Program-made: the position numbers and the translations under genes
Source of the DNA: an uncultured delta proteobacterium
GTDB lineage: Bacteria; Myxococcota_A; Polyangia; Polyangiales; Polyangiaceae
Reading direction: 5' to 3'
Length of the DNA stretch: 64,000 bases
Assembly: GCA_903892415.1 (NCBI GenBank)
Contig: CAITIQ010000291.1
Coordinates: forward strand, 1-64,000
Shown: positions 6,965 to 15,267 of the stretch, in pieces
Position numbering within the stretch: the first letter of the stretch is position 1
Layout of the letters: every line of letters begins with the position of its first letter
The notes under the pieces: generated by a model
What the model was told of the DNA's origin: nothing
Seen by the model: only the letters and a program-made list of their open reading frames with translations
Database searches by the model: none

Positions 6965-8953
6965 GTGACCATCTCGGATGACCTCAAGGTTCCCGACGGC
7001 TTTTCGTTCGCCGGTGTGTCGGCGGGTATCAAAGCACGTAAACGTGATTTTGGCCTCATTCTGTCGGAGGAGCGTTGCACGGCGGTGGGCGCCTTTACGC
7101 AGAGCGCGCTCAAGGCTGCGAGCGTGAAGTGGTGTCAGCGCCTGCTGCCTTCCACCAATGTTCGCGCGGTGGTGGTCTCCAGTGGGAACGCCAATACCTT
7201 GACCGGCGCACAAGGCGAGGAGGACGCAAAGCGCATGGCCGCCTCCGTGGCGGGCAAGCTCGATATACCGGTCGATTCAACGCTGGTTGCGACCACCGGC
7301 GTGGTGGGCGTGCGCTTTCCCATTGAGCGCGTGCAAGCAGCGAGTGGCGCTTTGGTGAAGGCGCTCGGTGCCGACGTGCGCCCGTTGGCCGAGTCGATCC
7401 TGACCACCGATACTGAAACCAAGATCGCCTCGCGCGAGATCTTTCTCGGCGGTACACGCGTGCGTTTGCTCGGTGTGGCCAAGGGCTCAGGAATGGTGCA
7501 CCCCAACATGGCGACGGTGCTCGGCTTCATCTTGACCGACGCGCGCGTGGATTTGCCGTCGCTGGCCGACATCTTTCGCCGCGTGACCGCCTCGACCTGG
7601 AACGCAACCAGCGTGGATCACTCGACTTCGCCCAACGACAGCGTGCTGCTGCTCGCCAACGGCGTCGCCGAGAATCACCCCATCACCGATGCTTCGAGCG
7701 AAGGGCGCAAGGCCTTCGAGCAGGCGCTGCTCTCGGTCTCCGATGAGCTCGCGCGCAAGGTCGCACGGGACGGTGAGGGGGCTCGCCACTTCGTCGAGGT
7801 CGAGGTTCGCGGCGCGCCGAGCGATGAGGCTGCTACCGACTTCGCCCGGGCGATCGTCGCCAATAACCTAGTAAAGGCCGCATTGTTCGGCACCGATCCA
7901 AGCGCCGGACGCATTCTCGCGGCGGTGGGCGCCCGCGCTGGAGAGCGCGGCATACGGCTCGCTGAGCAGGACCTGATGGTGACCATTCAAGGCGTCACTT
8001 GCTTCGCTCAAGGGGAGCCCGTCGACTTCGACCGGGATGGCCTGCGCACCCAGCTGCGTCAGCGCGAGGTGGTCATCGCCGTGCGGGTTGGCCCCGCTGC
8101 AACGAGCGGTAGGGCCTACGGCTGCGACCTTACCTACGACTACGTACGTATCAATGCCGACTACGCCGCGGTGCTGGCAGACCCCGACGGGCCAGTGCGC
8201 CGGGATACCAGGCTAGAAACGAAAACGCCGGAGCTCAAGACCGAGATCCTGATCAGTGCTCTGCGCTACATCGAGCGCTTCGCCAATACGCGAGCCGTGA
8301 TTCGTTATGGCCGAGCGACGTTGGAGAGTAGTCAGCGCGCCGTGGCTTTTGCCGAGGATGTCCGGCTGCTCTCTTCGGCCGGGCTATTGCCCATTCTGGT
8401 GCAAGAGGGCTCGAGTGAACTAGTCGTTACAGCCTTGGCCCAAGCGGGTATTCGCGCCGTGGGGCTCTCTGGAGCCGACGGAGGCCTGCTGGCTTGGCCC
8501 TCAGCCCATAGCGAAGTAAAAGAGGGTCCGCTGGCCAATGTGGTCGTCGACCCTGACGTGGTGGAGACGCTGCTCGCCAAAGGCTATGTGCCTGTGATCG
8601 TCCCTGAGTTTACCGAGGAGGCGCTGCGCATCGTCGGGAGTGGCGCCTCGCTGGACGTAGACCGGGTAGCGGCGGAGGTGGCCGTGGCTTGCAACGCCAA
8701 GAAGCTTATCTTTCTCGGGGAGACGGCCGGCATCGTGCGGGAAGGCACGCTGCTTTCGGAGCTCTCGGTAGACGACCTCTCGCTTCGGCTGGAGCAAGGT
8801 CGCATCGAGCCGTCATTGATCGCGCGCTGTTCGGCGGCGCGTGAGGCTCTCACACGCGGGCTGGATAGCGCGCACTTCCTCGATGAGCGGACGCCCCATG
8901 TGGTGGTGGCTGAGCTCTTCACCGAGACCGGCGTGGGCACGATGGTTCGCTAG
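6965..8953 (+). CDS. argJ: ArgJ glutamate N-acetyltransferase fused to a degenerate ArgB-like domain
   Basis: 662 residues. Residues 1 to about 410 are ArgJ, which moves acetyl from N-acetylornithine to glutamate in the cyclic arginine pathway. KGSGMVHPNMATVLGF contains the autocleavage nucleophile Thr184, and the C-terminal CDLTYDYVRINADY is typical. From about 420 a second domain follows the acetylglutamate kinase (ArgB) pattern (ALRYIERF, AEDVRLLSSAGL, NAKKLIFLGETAGI). Its key residues are altered: the KxGG motif reads R447-YGR, the HGGGP loop reads QEGSS near 480, and the lysine of GMIPK is replaced (GRIEPS near 613). The kinase half is probably inactive and may be structural or regulatory. 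No other arg gene is nearby. Confidence 0.88.
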   Translation: MTISDDLKVPDGFSFAGVSAGIKARKRDFGLILSEERCTAVGAFTQSALKAASVKWCQRLLPSTNVRAVVVSSGNANTLTGAQGEEDAKRMAASVAGKLDIPVDSTLVATTGVVGVRFPIERVQAASGALVKALGADVRPLAESILTTDTETKIASREIFLGGTRVRLLGVAKGSGMVHPNMATVLGFILTDARVDLPSLADIFRRVTASTWNATSVDHSTSPNDSVLLLANGVAENHPITDASSEGRKAFEQALLSVSDELARKVARDGEGARHFVEVEVRGAPSDEAATDFARAIVANNLVKAALFGTDPSAGRILAAVGARAGERGIRLAEQDLMVTIQGVTCFAQGEPVDFDRDGLRTQLRQREVVIAVRVGPAATSGRAYGCDLTYDYVRINADYAAVLADPDGPVRRDTRLETKTPELKTEILISALRYIERFANTRAVIRYGRATLESSQRAVAFAEDVRLLSSAGLLPILVQEGSSELVVTALAQAGIRAVGLSGADGGLLAWPSAHSEVKEGPLANVVVDPDVVETLLAKGYVPVIVPEFTEEALRIVGSGASLDVDRVAAEVAVACNAKKLIFLGETAGIVREGTLLSELSVDDLSLRLEQGRIEPSLIARCSAAREALTRGLDSAHFLDERTPHVVVAELFTETGVGTMVR

Positions 8954-9024
8954 CCGAGGAAAGATGCTCCAGCTCGCCCGGGGTCCTGGTTGACGGGTTC
9001 CAAGGAAGCCGGTACGCGCTGTCA

Positions 9025-9531
9025 ATGACGGATAGTGGGAACCGCGGTGGGATTGCGCTGCTCATGGTGCTGCTCGCGGGCTGCGGCTCGGCCTCGAGCG
9101 AACAGCAGTCTGGCCAGGTCAGCGCGCAATTACCTGCCTATCCAACGGCCCCGCTGCCCACCGTAAAGCCCTCCGCCGAGCCTTCGTCCGCGGCCGTCAC
9201 GGCCACCGCCACCGCCTCGGTTGCGCCCGTTGCCGTGGTTGCCCAGCAGGCGAATGCCCCAACCGAAGCTCGGTTCTTACCGGTAGATAAGAAGTGCACG
9301 CGGGACACCGATTGTGCAGTAACGCGCTACGGCGTCTCCGAGCGGCTTTACTGCTGTGACGGTTGCGACAGCGTGGCCGGCTCGAAGAGCTGGGTGCAAC
9401 GTGCCGACGCCGCCTGCCAGGCCTACCACAAGGGCTCCGCGCAGCACCCCTGCCCAGCGCGGGACTGCGGGCCGCAAAACCCCCCGCGTTGTCACGAGGG
9501 GCTGTGCGAGATCGTCCCCGCCCGGCCTTGA
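9025..9531 (+). CDS. Hypothetical lipoprotein with Cys-rich C-terminal module
   Basis: 168 residues. The signal peptide ends in the lipobox VLLAGC (Cys about 20). A Ser/Thr/Ala/Pro-rich linker to about residue 85 leads to a compact module with about ten Cys (KKCTRDTDCAVT, YCCDGCDS, CPARDCG), the disulfide-rich style common in myxobacterial surface proteins. Its stop overlaps a TTG that may have started the decayed RHS gene downstream. Function unknown. Confidence 0.7.
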   Translation: MTDSGNRGGIALLMVLLAGCGSASSEQQSGQVSAQLPAYPTAPLPTVKPSAEPSSAAVTATATASVAPVAVVAQQANAPTEARFLPVDKKCTRDTDCAVTRYGVSERLYCCDGCDSVAGSKSWVQRADAACQAYHKGSAQHPCPARDCGPQNPPRCHEGLCEIVPARP

Positions 9532-10100
9532 GCACCCCACCCGACAACGAAGGCACCATCCTAACCGGCTCCAAGACCGTCAACTTCGGCGGATCCAGCC
9601 AAGCACTCTCCCACGTCATTAGCTGCAGCTTCCCGTCCTCCATTGTGCCATTCCCGGTGGCCCACCCGTCAACATCGGTGGCCCCGAAGCCATTGATTAC
9701 ATGGTAGCGGCCACCAGCGCCCTCAAAGGCACCTTCAAACACGCCAAAGGCAAATGGGGTAAGAGCGTAAGCAGCTGGGCCCACAAGAAATTCAACCTCC
9801 CCTCAGGCAGCAAACACAGCAAGTTTGTTTGCTTCTTGACCTGCCACCCCGTGGACGTCGCCAGCGGCGAGCTGATCGCCGAGGCCATCGACTTTGAATT
9901 CGGCGGCGCCATCCTCCCCACCCAATGAGAGCGCAACTACCGATCCCGCGAGGGACGCCACCCATCCTCCCCAGTTTAAACAATAAACTAACGGAGCGAG
10001 CGCCCGCCCTCGGCCCCGCCTGGTTTCACCCGTATGACTCGTGGATAGAAGAAGAACAAGGCGGGCTGATTCCGAGGCGTACTTCGCGCCTTAAGACTCT
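9528..10100 (+). pseudogene. Decayed PAAR/RHS-family gene remnant
   Basis: Three pieces in different frames reconstruct one N-terminus. 9528-9640 reads GTILTGSKTVNFGG, a PAAR-like strand repeat. After a frameshift near 9640, the frame ending at 9928 reads GGPPVNIGGPEAIDYM and then CHPVDVASGELIAEAIDFEF, the DUF6531 start of RHS proteins. At 9926-9928 a stop replaces what should be Trp before ERNYRS. After a further shift, GPAWFHPYDSWIEEEQGG (about 10006-10065) continues the RHS pattern. The YD-repeat body and toxin tip are absent. RHS proteins are polymorphic toxins, many delivered by VgrG, and a VgrG island lies 9 kb away. Exact ends are approximate. Confidence 0.8.
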
Positions 10101-10165
10101 GGGGCGCAGTTCCGCACTGGGGAGAGTGTCAATGGATTGGCACCCTCCAACGCGGAAAGAATCCC

Positions 10166-11716
10166 ATGAAGAACGTCTCTCTTTATTCGAGCCTCGCGCT
10201 TATCCTTTCCGTTCCAGGTGCCGCTCTGGCCGCTCCATTCGCGGTGCCGGTCTCGGTGGATTGGGGAAATGTACAGCGAGAGGTCAACTCTGATGATCTC
10301 GAACCGGGGGAGGTGTACGTCGCCGAGGAGTACCCTTGTACCTTTGAGCCGTTCAGCTACCAAACCCCGGAGCAAGAGGGGGTGTCCTTTGAGTACGCTG
10401 CGCACGCCGAGGTAACGCTCCTCTCCGGGACACAGCTCGCGGTCGAGTTCCTTGCCTACTCAACGGGGACTTGTGGCGACTCAGTAGGTTATGATGGGGA
10501 CCAAAGCCAGGCTCTCTCGGGCGATGCGATCGTTGGAACCGGAGCGCCAGCGCTCGCGAGCACTTTTGACGCAGCCACCATCAACCCAGTGGGCTTTAAC
10601 GCTACCGTTTCTTCGGAAACGGCCTCTGGGCCATGGAGTCTCGACGCGTTCAAGGCGGGGGTGCCGCCCTATGATCTAGGTTCTGCGACTTACCGCCAAT
10701 GTAAGTGCAGCGTTCGCATCAGCGGCATCTTCAATGGCGATCCAGGGCCACTGCTTTCCATTGCGCCCCCGACGCAGCTCCTCGTAGCTCGGGTTGCCCT
10801 CTTGCAAGAGTGCGAGTGGGGAGGCGTCGTCGTCGAGCGCGGCCTGGATGACGGAGCGCCAGGCGGTATCACAGGAAATGGGACGTTAGAACTCGAAGAG
10901 ATTGATGCGTCGATGCCAGTGTGTAGCGGTAGTCCTGGTGCCGCGATGCTGGTTGCGACTGTTGAGCAGGAGAGCTCGGCCGAGTGCGCCAGTGGGGGGC
11001 TCCGCGTCGCATCGGGTCTCGATAGCGGTGGAGCGGGTGCTACGGCGGGTAACGGGGTGCTCGAGGAAGCAGAGGAGTCCTCCGTTACATATGTATGTAA
11101 CGGCCACGATGGCGGTCCGGGCCACTCGTCGCTCGTCGCCGTCCTCCCAAGTGAAGACGCGGCTGCTTGTGCGACCGGAGGACTCCGCATTGCGACGGGG
11201 GTCGATGATGGGGGCAGTGAGGCCATTGCTGACAACGGGGTTCTCGAGAGTGCTGAAGAGGATACGGTGCAATACCTCTGCAATGGAGCACCAGGATTTA
11301 GCTCCCTCGTCAGCGTCGAAGACGTGCCGCCGGGTCAAGATTGCCCAGCGGGCGGGATTGCAATTTCTACCGGGCTCGACGACGGCGCAGAGGGGAACGC
11401 GGTCGCAGGCGATGGCGTCCTCGACGCCGACGAGGTCGATAGCAAGCAGCTTATCTGCCATGGTGAGAGCGGTAGCGCAGGCGTCGATGGACACGACGGC
11501 GACGACGGCCAAGATGGCGCCGATGGCCAAGACGGTAGTGACGGAGAGAGCGGCGTCGAGCCGGTTGACGTCGGTTCAAGCGAGAATGAAGAGTCGTCGG
11601 CGACGGGCGGGTCCTCCGCAGCCGGGTGCTCAACCAGTCAGTCGAGCGGCGGCGGCTGGTCAATGGGCCTGATCCTGCTCGGCCTAGTGGCAATTCGTCG
11701 CAGTCGGCGTTATTAG
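10166..11716 (+). CDS. Secreted protein with DUF7151-like repeats, collagen-like segment and MYXO-CTERM-like tail
   Basis: 516 residues. A signal peptide (cleavage near ALAAPFA) precedes a DUF4360-like or similar N-terminal domain with paired Cys. Four repeats of about 60 residues follow, each of the form C-GG-x-x-G-DDG-NG-L-E-V-x-C-G (about residues 205-435), matching the DUF7151 family common in Myxococcota. A collagen-like run of GxxGxDGxDG triplets (about 435-465) and a Glu/Ser linker lead to a tail with Cys, a hydrophobic helix (WSMGLILLGLVAI) and RRSRRY, the MYXO-CTERM arrangement for surface sorting. Probably an outer-surface or adhesive protein; no enzyme motif is seen. Confidence 0.8.
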   Translation: MKNVSLYSSLALILSVPGAALAAPFAVPVSVDWGNVQREVNSDDLEPGEVYVAEEYPCTFEPFSYQTPEQEGVSFEYAAHAEVTLLSGTQLAVEFLAYSTGTCGDSVGYDGDQSQALSGDAIVGTGAPALASTFDAATINPVGFNATVSSETASGPWSLDAFKAGVPPYDLGSATYRQCKCSVRISGIFNGDPGPLLSIAPPTQLLVARVALLQECEWGGVVVERGLDDGAPGGITGNGTLELEEIDASMPVCSGSPGAAMLVATVEQESSAECASGGLRVASGLDSGGAGATAGNGVLEEAEESSVTYVCNGHDGGPGHSSLVAVLPSEDAAACATGGLRIATGVDDGGSEAIADNGVLESAEEDTVQYLCNGAPGFSSLVSVEDVPPGQDCPAGGIAISTGLDDGAEGNAVAGDGVLDADEVDSKQLICHGESGSAGVDGHDGDDGQDGADGQDGSDGESGVEPVDVGSSENEESSATGGSSAAGCSTSQSSGGGWSMGLILLGLVAIRRSRRY

Positions 11717-11722
11717 GCGGCT

Positions 11723-12085
11723 ATGCCTACGCTGATCGCAAAGCCCACTCGCATCACCTCTGCTGGCAACAAGCCCAAGCTCATCGATGAGTACGTTGGT
11801 CGTGTGAACTCTGGAGATGAGGCTGCGAGCGTCGCGCATATGCGAAGCCCCGGTGGTTGGATCGAGCCGGGGCAGCGGCCAGAGTTTCGTGAGTTCACGG
11901 TCGTTCTGCGCGGACTTTTGCGGGTCGAGCACGAGGCCGGCGCACTCGACGTCGAGGCCGGGCAAGCCGTGATCACTGAAGCGGGCGAGTGGGTCCGCTA
12001 CTCCACGCCGAGGGAGGAAGGCGCTGAGTACATCGCTATCTGTCTGCCGGCCTTCTCGCCCGGTACCGTTCACCGTGATGAGTAG
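11723..12085 (+). CDS. Cupin-domain protein
   Basis: 120 residues with a single small beta-barrel pattern. The first cupin motif region is around PGQRPEFREFTVVLRGLLRVE and the second around VEAGQAVITEAGEWVRYSTP. The usual metal-binding His residues are mostly absent, so it may bind a ligand rather than catalyse a metal-dependent reaction. It starts 6 bases after the previous stop, on the same strand. Confidence 0.7.
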   Translation: MPTLIAKPTRITSAGNKPKLIDEYVGRVNSGDEAASVAHMRSPGGWIEPGQRPEFREFTVVLRGLLRVEHEAGALDVEAGQAVITEAGEWVRYSTPREEGAEYIAICLPAFSPGTVHRDE

Positions 12086-12113
12086 CAAGCGCTGCTCGTG
12101 TTAGCCTAGTCGA

Positions 12114-12221
12114 ATGGAGTTTCGATTTCGGGAAGCCCTAACCTTTATCCTGGTATCCGCCTGTGGCGGTATCGTGGTCCTCGATGGTCCTGCTGGAGAA
12201 GGTGGCAAGGCGCTTTGCTAG
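12114..12221 (+). CDS. Tiny putative lipoprotein, possibly a gene remnant
   Basis: 35 residues with a hydrophobic stretch ending in a lipobox-like LVSAC followed by GG and a short Gly-rich tail ending in Cys and a stop. The segment just after the lipobox resembles the N-terminus of the frameshifted lipoprotein at 48201-48691 (CGG, VV, D, GEG). The following bases, in another frame, encode a Cys-containing peptide (EACHAENSCC). This suggests a once longer Cys-rich lipoprotein broken by a shift. Confidence 0.3.
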   Translation: MEFRFREALTFILVSACGGIVVLDGPAGEGGKALC

Positions 12222-12371
12222 GTGAATGCGCTATGCCGTTTGGCGGTGCGGAGGCATGCCATGCCGAGAACAGCTGTTGTCGGCCGCTGTTTGGCTATTG
12301 ATCCGCGCTCGGGCTAAGTTCAGTCAATAGCGGCCAGGCCCCCCGCCATGGCGATAACGCCCAAGCGGCCG

Positions 12372-12421
12372 CCCCCTCCAGCCGCGCGCCGAGCGCAGCG
12401 AGAAGCCGGCTAAGGAGGGGG
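12372..12421. terminator. Large inverted repeat between convergent transcription units
   Basis: CCCCCTCC-AGCCG at 12372-12384 pairs with CGGCT-AA-GGAGGGGG at 12407-12421, giving a 13-bp GC stem with a two-base bulge and a 22-base loop. It lies between the rightward cupin unit and the leftward VgrG-island operon, so a two-sided terminator or processing hairpin is likely. No T-run follows, so it would not be a textbook intrinsic terminator. Confidence 0.45.
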
Positions 12422-12436
12422 AGCGAGCGCAGCGCA

Positions 12437-12549
12437 GCGAGCACGCGGGGGAGGCCTATCCAGCGCGGCGAGCACGCGGGGGAGGCCTATCCAGCGAAGC
12501 GAGCACGCGGGGGAGGCCTATCCAGCGGAGCGAGCAGGCGGGGGAGGCT
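12437..12549. repeat. 31-bp tandem repeat, about 3.6 copies
   Basis: Units begin at 12437, 12468, 12499 and 12530, each opening with GCGAGCA and containing GCGGGGGAGGC; the last is partial. Copies differ only at a few positions near their junctions. The repeat ends over the stop codon of the leftward HEAT-like gene and follows the inverted repeat at 12372. Perfect 31-bp periodicity suggests recent slippage expansion. Confidence 0.85.
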
Positions 12550-14245
12550 ACTTCACCTCTTCGAGCAGGCTTCGCAACGTTGCGCGTTGCACCGACACCC
12601 AGGTTGAGGTCGTTACGCGTGGCAGGGTTGGAGCGGCCAACGCAAGCTCGAGCGCGAGGTTCTGGCGCTCCTCGTCCACTGCATTGGGCTCGAGCAGTTC
12701 CTCGATCACGGAGCGTGCTGTGAAAGCACCGCCGCGGCGCATGCGGACGGGGGGATTGGGCCCATAGCTTCGGAGCGTCTCTCGTTTGAAGCGCGCGAGA
12801 TCGTCGCCTGCAGCTCGACCGCTGATTCTGTGCAGGGCGTTCTCCACCAGCCTCGCCTTTCCGGTTCCCTCCGGGCCTAACGCGCGCAGCGCAGAAAGGC
12901 CGTCCAGGAGCACGTCGATGTGGAGCGGCGAGCCGAAGTGCCCCAAGAAGTGCAGCGTGTTCTCGAGCTCGTGCGCGCGGCGCAGCACGCGATCTGCATC
13001 GCCTGGATCAGCTCGCAGACACAAAATACGCAGCGCTTCTCGCGCAATGCTGGCGTCGGCATTGGCGGGCTTATCGGCGAGGTGACGCAGATCCTCCAGC
13101 GCGAGCCGATCTCCCATCAGCAAGAGCTCTCGCGCTGCGGCGAGCACCACCTCTGGCCGACCGTCGAAGCGCAGCCGCGCGAGCAGCTCTCGGGTGGTTG
13201 GCGGCGCGTGACGAAAGCAGGCCACTGCGGCACAAACGACGGCTGGTTCTGGGTGCGATAGCAGCGGAACGATGGCTCCTTGCGAGAAGAACCCACGTCG
13301 CTCGGCAGCCTGCAATGCAACTACGAGCACCGCACCATCGCTGTCACGCAGCAGCTCGAGCAGCAGCTCAGTTAGGAGCGGATTCGACCCGAGCGCGAGC
13401 CCGTCCACGAAGGCTCCGTGCACCTCCTTCGGCGTCGTGCGAAGCGCGAGCGCGATCCAACGGAGCGCATCCCGCCCCGCAGCGCAGCTGAGCGAGAAGG
13501 CCAAGGCGAAGGTGCGGCCCCAATCGGGTACCGACCATTCGGTCAAGTAGCGGTAGGCCGCGGAAGGCACGCCGAGCGGCGCGACGTCCGAGTGAAACGG
13601 ACGGTCGAGAGACCAGAGCGCATCGAGATTGCAGAGCAACCTGCGTTCGAAGTCTGCAGCATCCACCCAGCGTTCCTGCTCATGCAGCCGACGTAGGCCG
13701 CCGAGCAGACCGAGGTCCTCGAGCGCGTCTTTGCCCATCCGCTCGAGCTCCAGCCTCGCCAGGCTGACAGTCGGTTCGGGCTGGGGCTCCTCCACAATGC
13801 CGCTGTCCCAAGCCGGAGGGCGGGTGAGAGCGCGAGGCGGTGCTACAGCTCCTGGGTCGAAAACGGCGGGCGAGCCTGCGCTCGTGGCAAACGGTTGCTG
13901 TATCGAAAAGGCTCGTGCGAGCGGTGCAATACGAAGGGAGTCGAGCACGCCGTCGCGCAAGCTGAGAACGGCGCGCAGGATCTCGCCTTGCACGTCCTCC
14001 TCGAGCGCCCGTTCGCTATCGTCCAGGCCTGCTTGGGCCCGCTCGAGCAGCGCTCGCACTTCATCGAGGTCGCTTATGCGAGCTTGATCCGCTGGGTCTC
14101 GACCGAGCATGCGCGAAAGCCCGGCGTGTGCCGTTCGATACAGTTCACGCAGCGCTTCGTTGTTGACCGCCGCCTCGCGCAGCAGCGCCGCCTCGAGCTC
14201 TTCGACCAGCGAAACAGCGAGCTCCGACCGTTCGATCTCCTTCAC
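12548..14245 (-). CDS. TIGR02270-like HEAT-repeat protein of the VgrG island
   Basis: 565 residues, helical throughout. The C-terminal half (about 300-450) has HEAT-like helical pairs with the PEPAVVCAAVACFRH pattern. It ends with a segment (GGAFTARSVIEELLEPNAVDEERQNLALELALA) that I associate with the TIGR02270 family, found beside type VI secretion genes in proteobacteria and myxobacteria. The start overlaps the upstream ketosynthase-like gene by 4 bases, so the two are translationally coupled. The role is not established; a scaffold or adaptor for VgrG/DUF2169 cargo loading is an inference. Confidence 0.72.
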   Translation of the reverse strand: MKEIERSELAVSLVEELEAALLREAAVNNEALRELYRTAHAGLSRMLGRDPADQARISDLDEVRALLERAQAGLDDSERALEEDVQGEILRAVLSLRDGVLDSLRIAPLARAFSIQQPFATSAGSPAVFDPGAVAPPRALTRPPAWDSGIVEEPQPEPTVSLARLELERMGKDALEDLGLLGGLRRLHEQERWVDAADFERRLLCNLDALWSLDRPFHSDVAPLGVPSAAYRYLTEWSVPDWGRTFALAFSLSCAAGRDALRWIALALRTTPKEVHGAFVDGLALGSNPLLTELLLELLRDSDGAVLVVALQAAERRGFFSQGAIVPLLSHPEPAVVCAAVACFRHAPPTTRELLARLRFDGRPEVVLAAARELLLMGDRLALEDLRHLADKPANADASIAREALRILCLRADPGDADRVLRRAHELENTLHFLGHFGSPLHIDVLLDGLSALRALGPEGTGKARLVENALHRISGRAAGDDLARFKRETLRSYGPNPPVRMRRGGAFTARSVIEELLEPNAVDEERQNLALELALAAPTLPRVTTSTWVSVQRATLRSLLEEVK

Positions 14246-15267
14246 GAGGCCTCCAGGGCGATCACGCCGCGTTCGCGGCCCGCAGAGGCGAGGGTGATGA
14301 TTGCGTTCGACGAAGGAGCGAAGCCGTGGCGCATACCGAGCGCAGCGTAGGCGGTATACATCGCACCGGTCGCGGCTCCGAGATCACCAAATTCGTCGGC
14401 GAGCCTGAGCTCCTGAGAGCGGTCGGCCGGGAAAAGATCACTGCACCGCAGCCGGAGGAAGTCGACTTCCTTCGAGCGGGAGCGCTCGCCGTTGGCATCG
14501 TTCAACATCCAGCCGACAGGTCGCTCCTTCAGGCTCGCTGCAGCTTGCCGTACGAGCAGCGTGGCTAGCTCCGCGACGCGGGGCTCCTCGAACGTCGGCT
14601 CCTCACAGAGGCCCGAGGCCACGTGCCTCACCAGGGCGTACGCAGGCTGCTCGCTGGTTGTGCGCTCCAAAGCGAGGAAGGCCGCACCTTCGCCGGGGAC
14701 GAAGCCGCCGTGCACGGTCTCGCTCTTCAGGCGCATATTCTCGAGCAGCTGCGCGAGGCGGAACTGCTCGTGGTGTGTGTCGACGCCGCCGGCAACCACG
14801 CAGCCAGGCCCTTGTGCATGAAGGGCGCGATCGAGTGCGATGGCGAAGCCAGCATGCCCAATCGCTACGATCTGGCTCGAGGCTACGTCGATCGGGAGCC
14901 GGGTTTGCTGCGAGAGCTTCGACAGAAACTCCTCGGTTCGCACGCTGCCGTGAGTGTTCGGTTCCCATACGGTGGGCGAGGGGATGGATAGGAAGACGCG
15001 CAGTGGCGCGTCGCCGTCCCACGCGGGCTTGGCCGCTTCAATCAGCGCAGGCGCTGCGAGCGCGAGCAACCGATCGAGACCGGTGAGCTCATCGCCAAGT
15101 CGCACGGAGCGCATGGTCCCAACGTGTTGCCGAGGCGCAGTCCCAAACTCGAAGGCGCGCGGACTGCTCTTCGCAGCGCGTGCGAAGAGCACGGTTGAAA
15201 GCGCGTCTGCGCCAAGCGCGCCGGTCGCGCCGACGCCGATGATCGCTTCTCGCCGACCTTTCTTCAC
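14242..15267 (-). CDS. Catalytically degenerate beta-ketoacyl-synthase-like protein
   Basis: 341 residues with a thiolase/ketosynthase fold pattern: IIGVGATGALG at the N-terminus, VVAGGVDTHHEQFRL mid-protein, and FVPGEGAAFLALE, like the GEGA segment of FabF. The active-site residues are gone: the nucleophile region reads VASSQIVAIGHAGFAIAL with no Cys, the HGTGT loop reads NDANGERSRS, and the KxxxGH region reads FGDLGAATG. It therefore cannot condense acyl groups in the usual way. The gene overlaps both neighbours by 4 bases inside a DUF2169/VgrG operon, so a secretion-adaptor role is more likely than lipid synthesis. Confidence 0.75.
   Translation of the reverse strand: MKKGRREAIIGVGATGALGADALSTVLFARAAKSSPRAFEFGTAPRQHVGTMRSVRLGDELTGLDRLLALAAPALIEAAKPAWDGDAPLRVFLSIPSPTVWEPNTHGSVRTEEFLSKLSQQTRLPIDVASSQIVAIGHAGFAIALDRALHAQGPGCVVAGGVDTHHEQFRLAQLLENMRLKSETVHGGFVPGEGAAFLALERTTSEQPAYALVRHVASGLCEEPTFEEPRVAELATLLVRQAAASLKERPVGWMLNDANGERSRSKEVDFLRLRCSDLFPADRSQELRLADEFGDLGAATGAMYTAYAALGMRHGFAPSSNAIITLASAGRERGVIALEAS

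Noticed and set aside
14242..15267. Polyketide or fatty-acid synthase gene
   Set aside because: All catalytic residues are missing, no acyl carrier or ketoreductase genes are near, and the gene is coupled to DUF2169.
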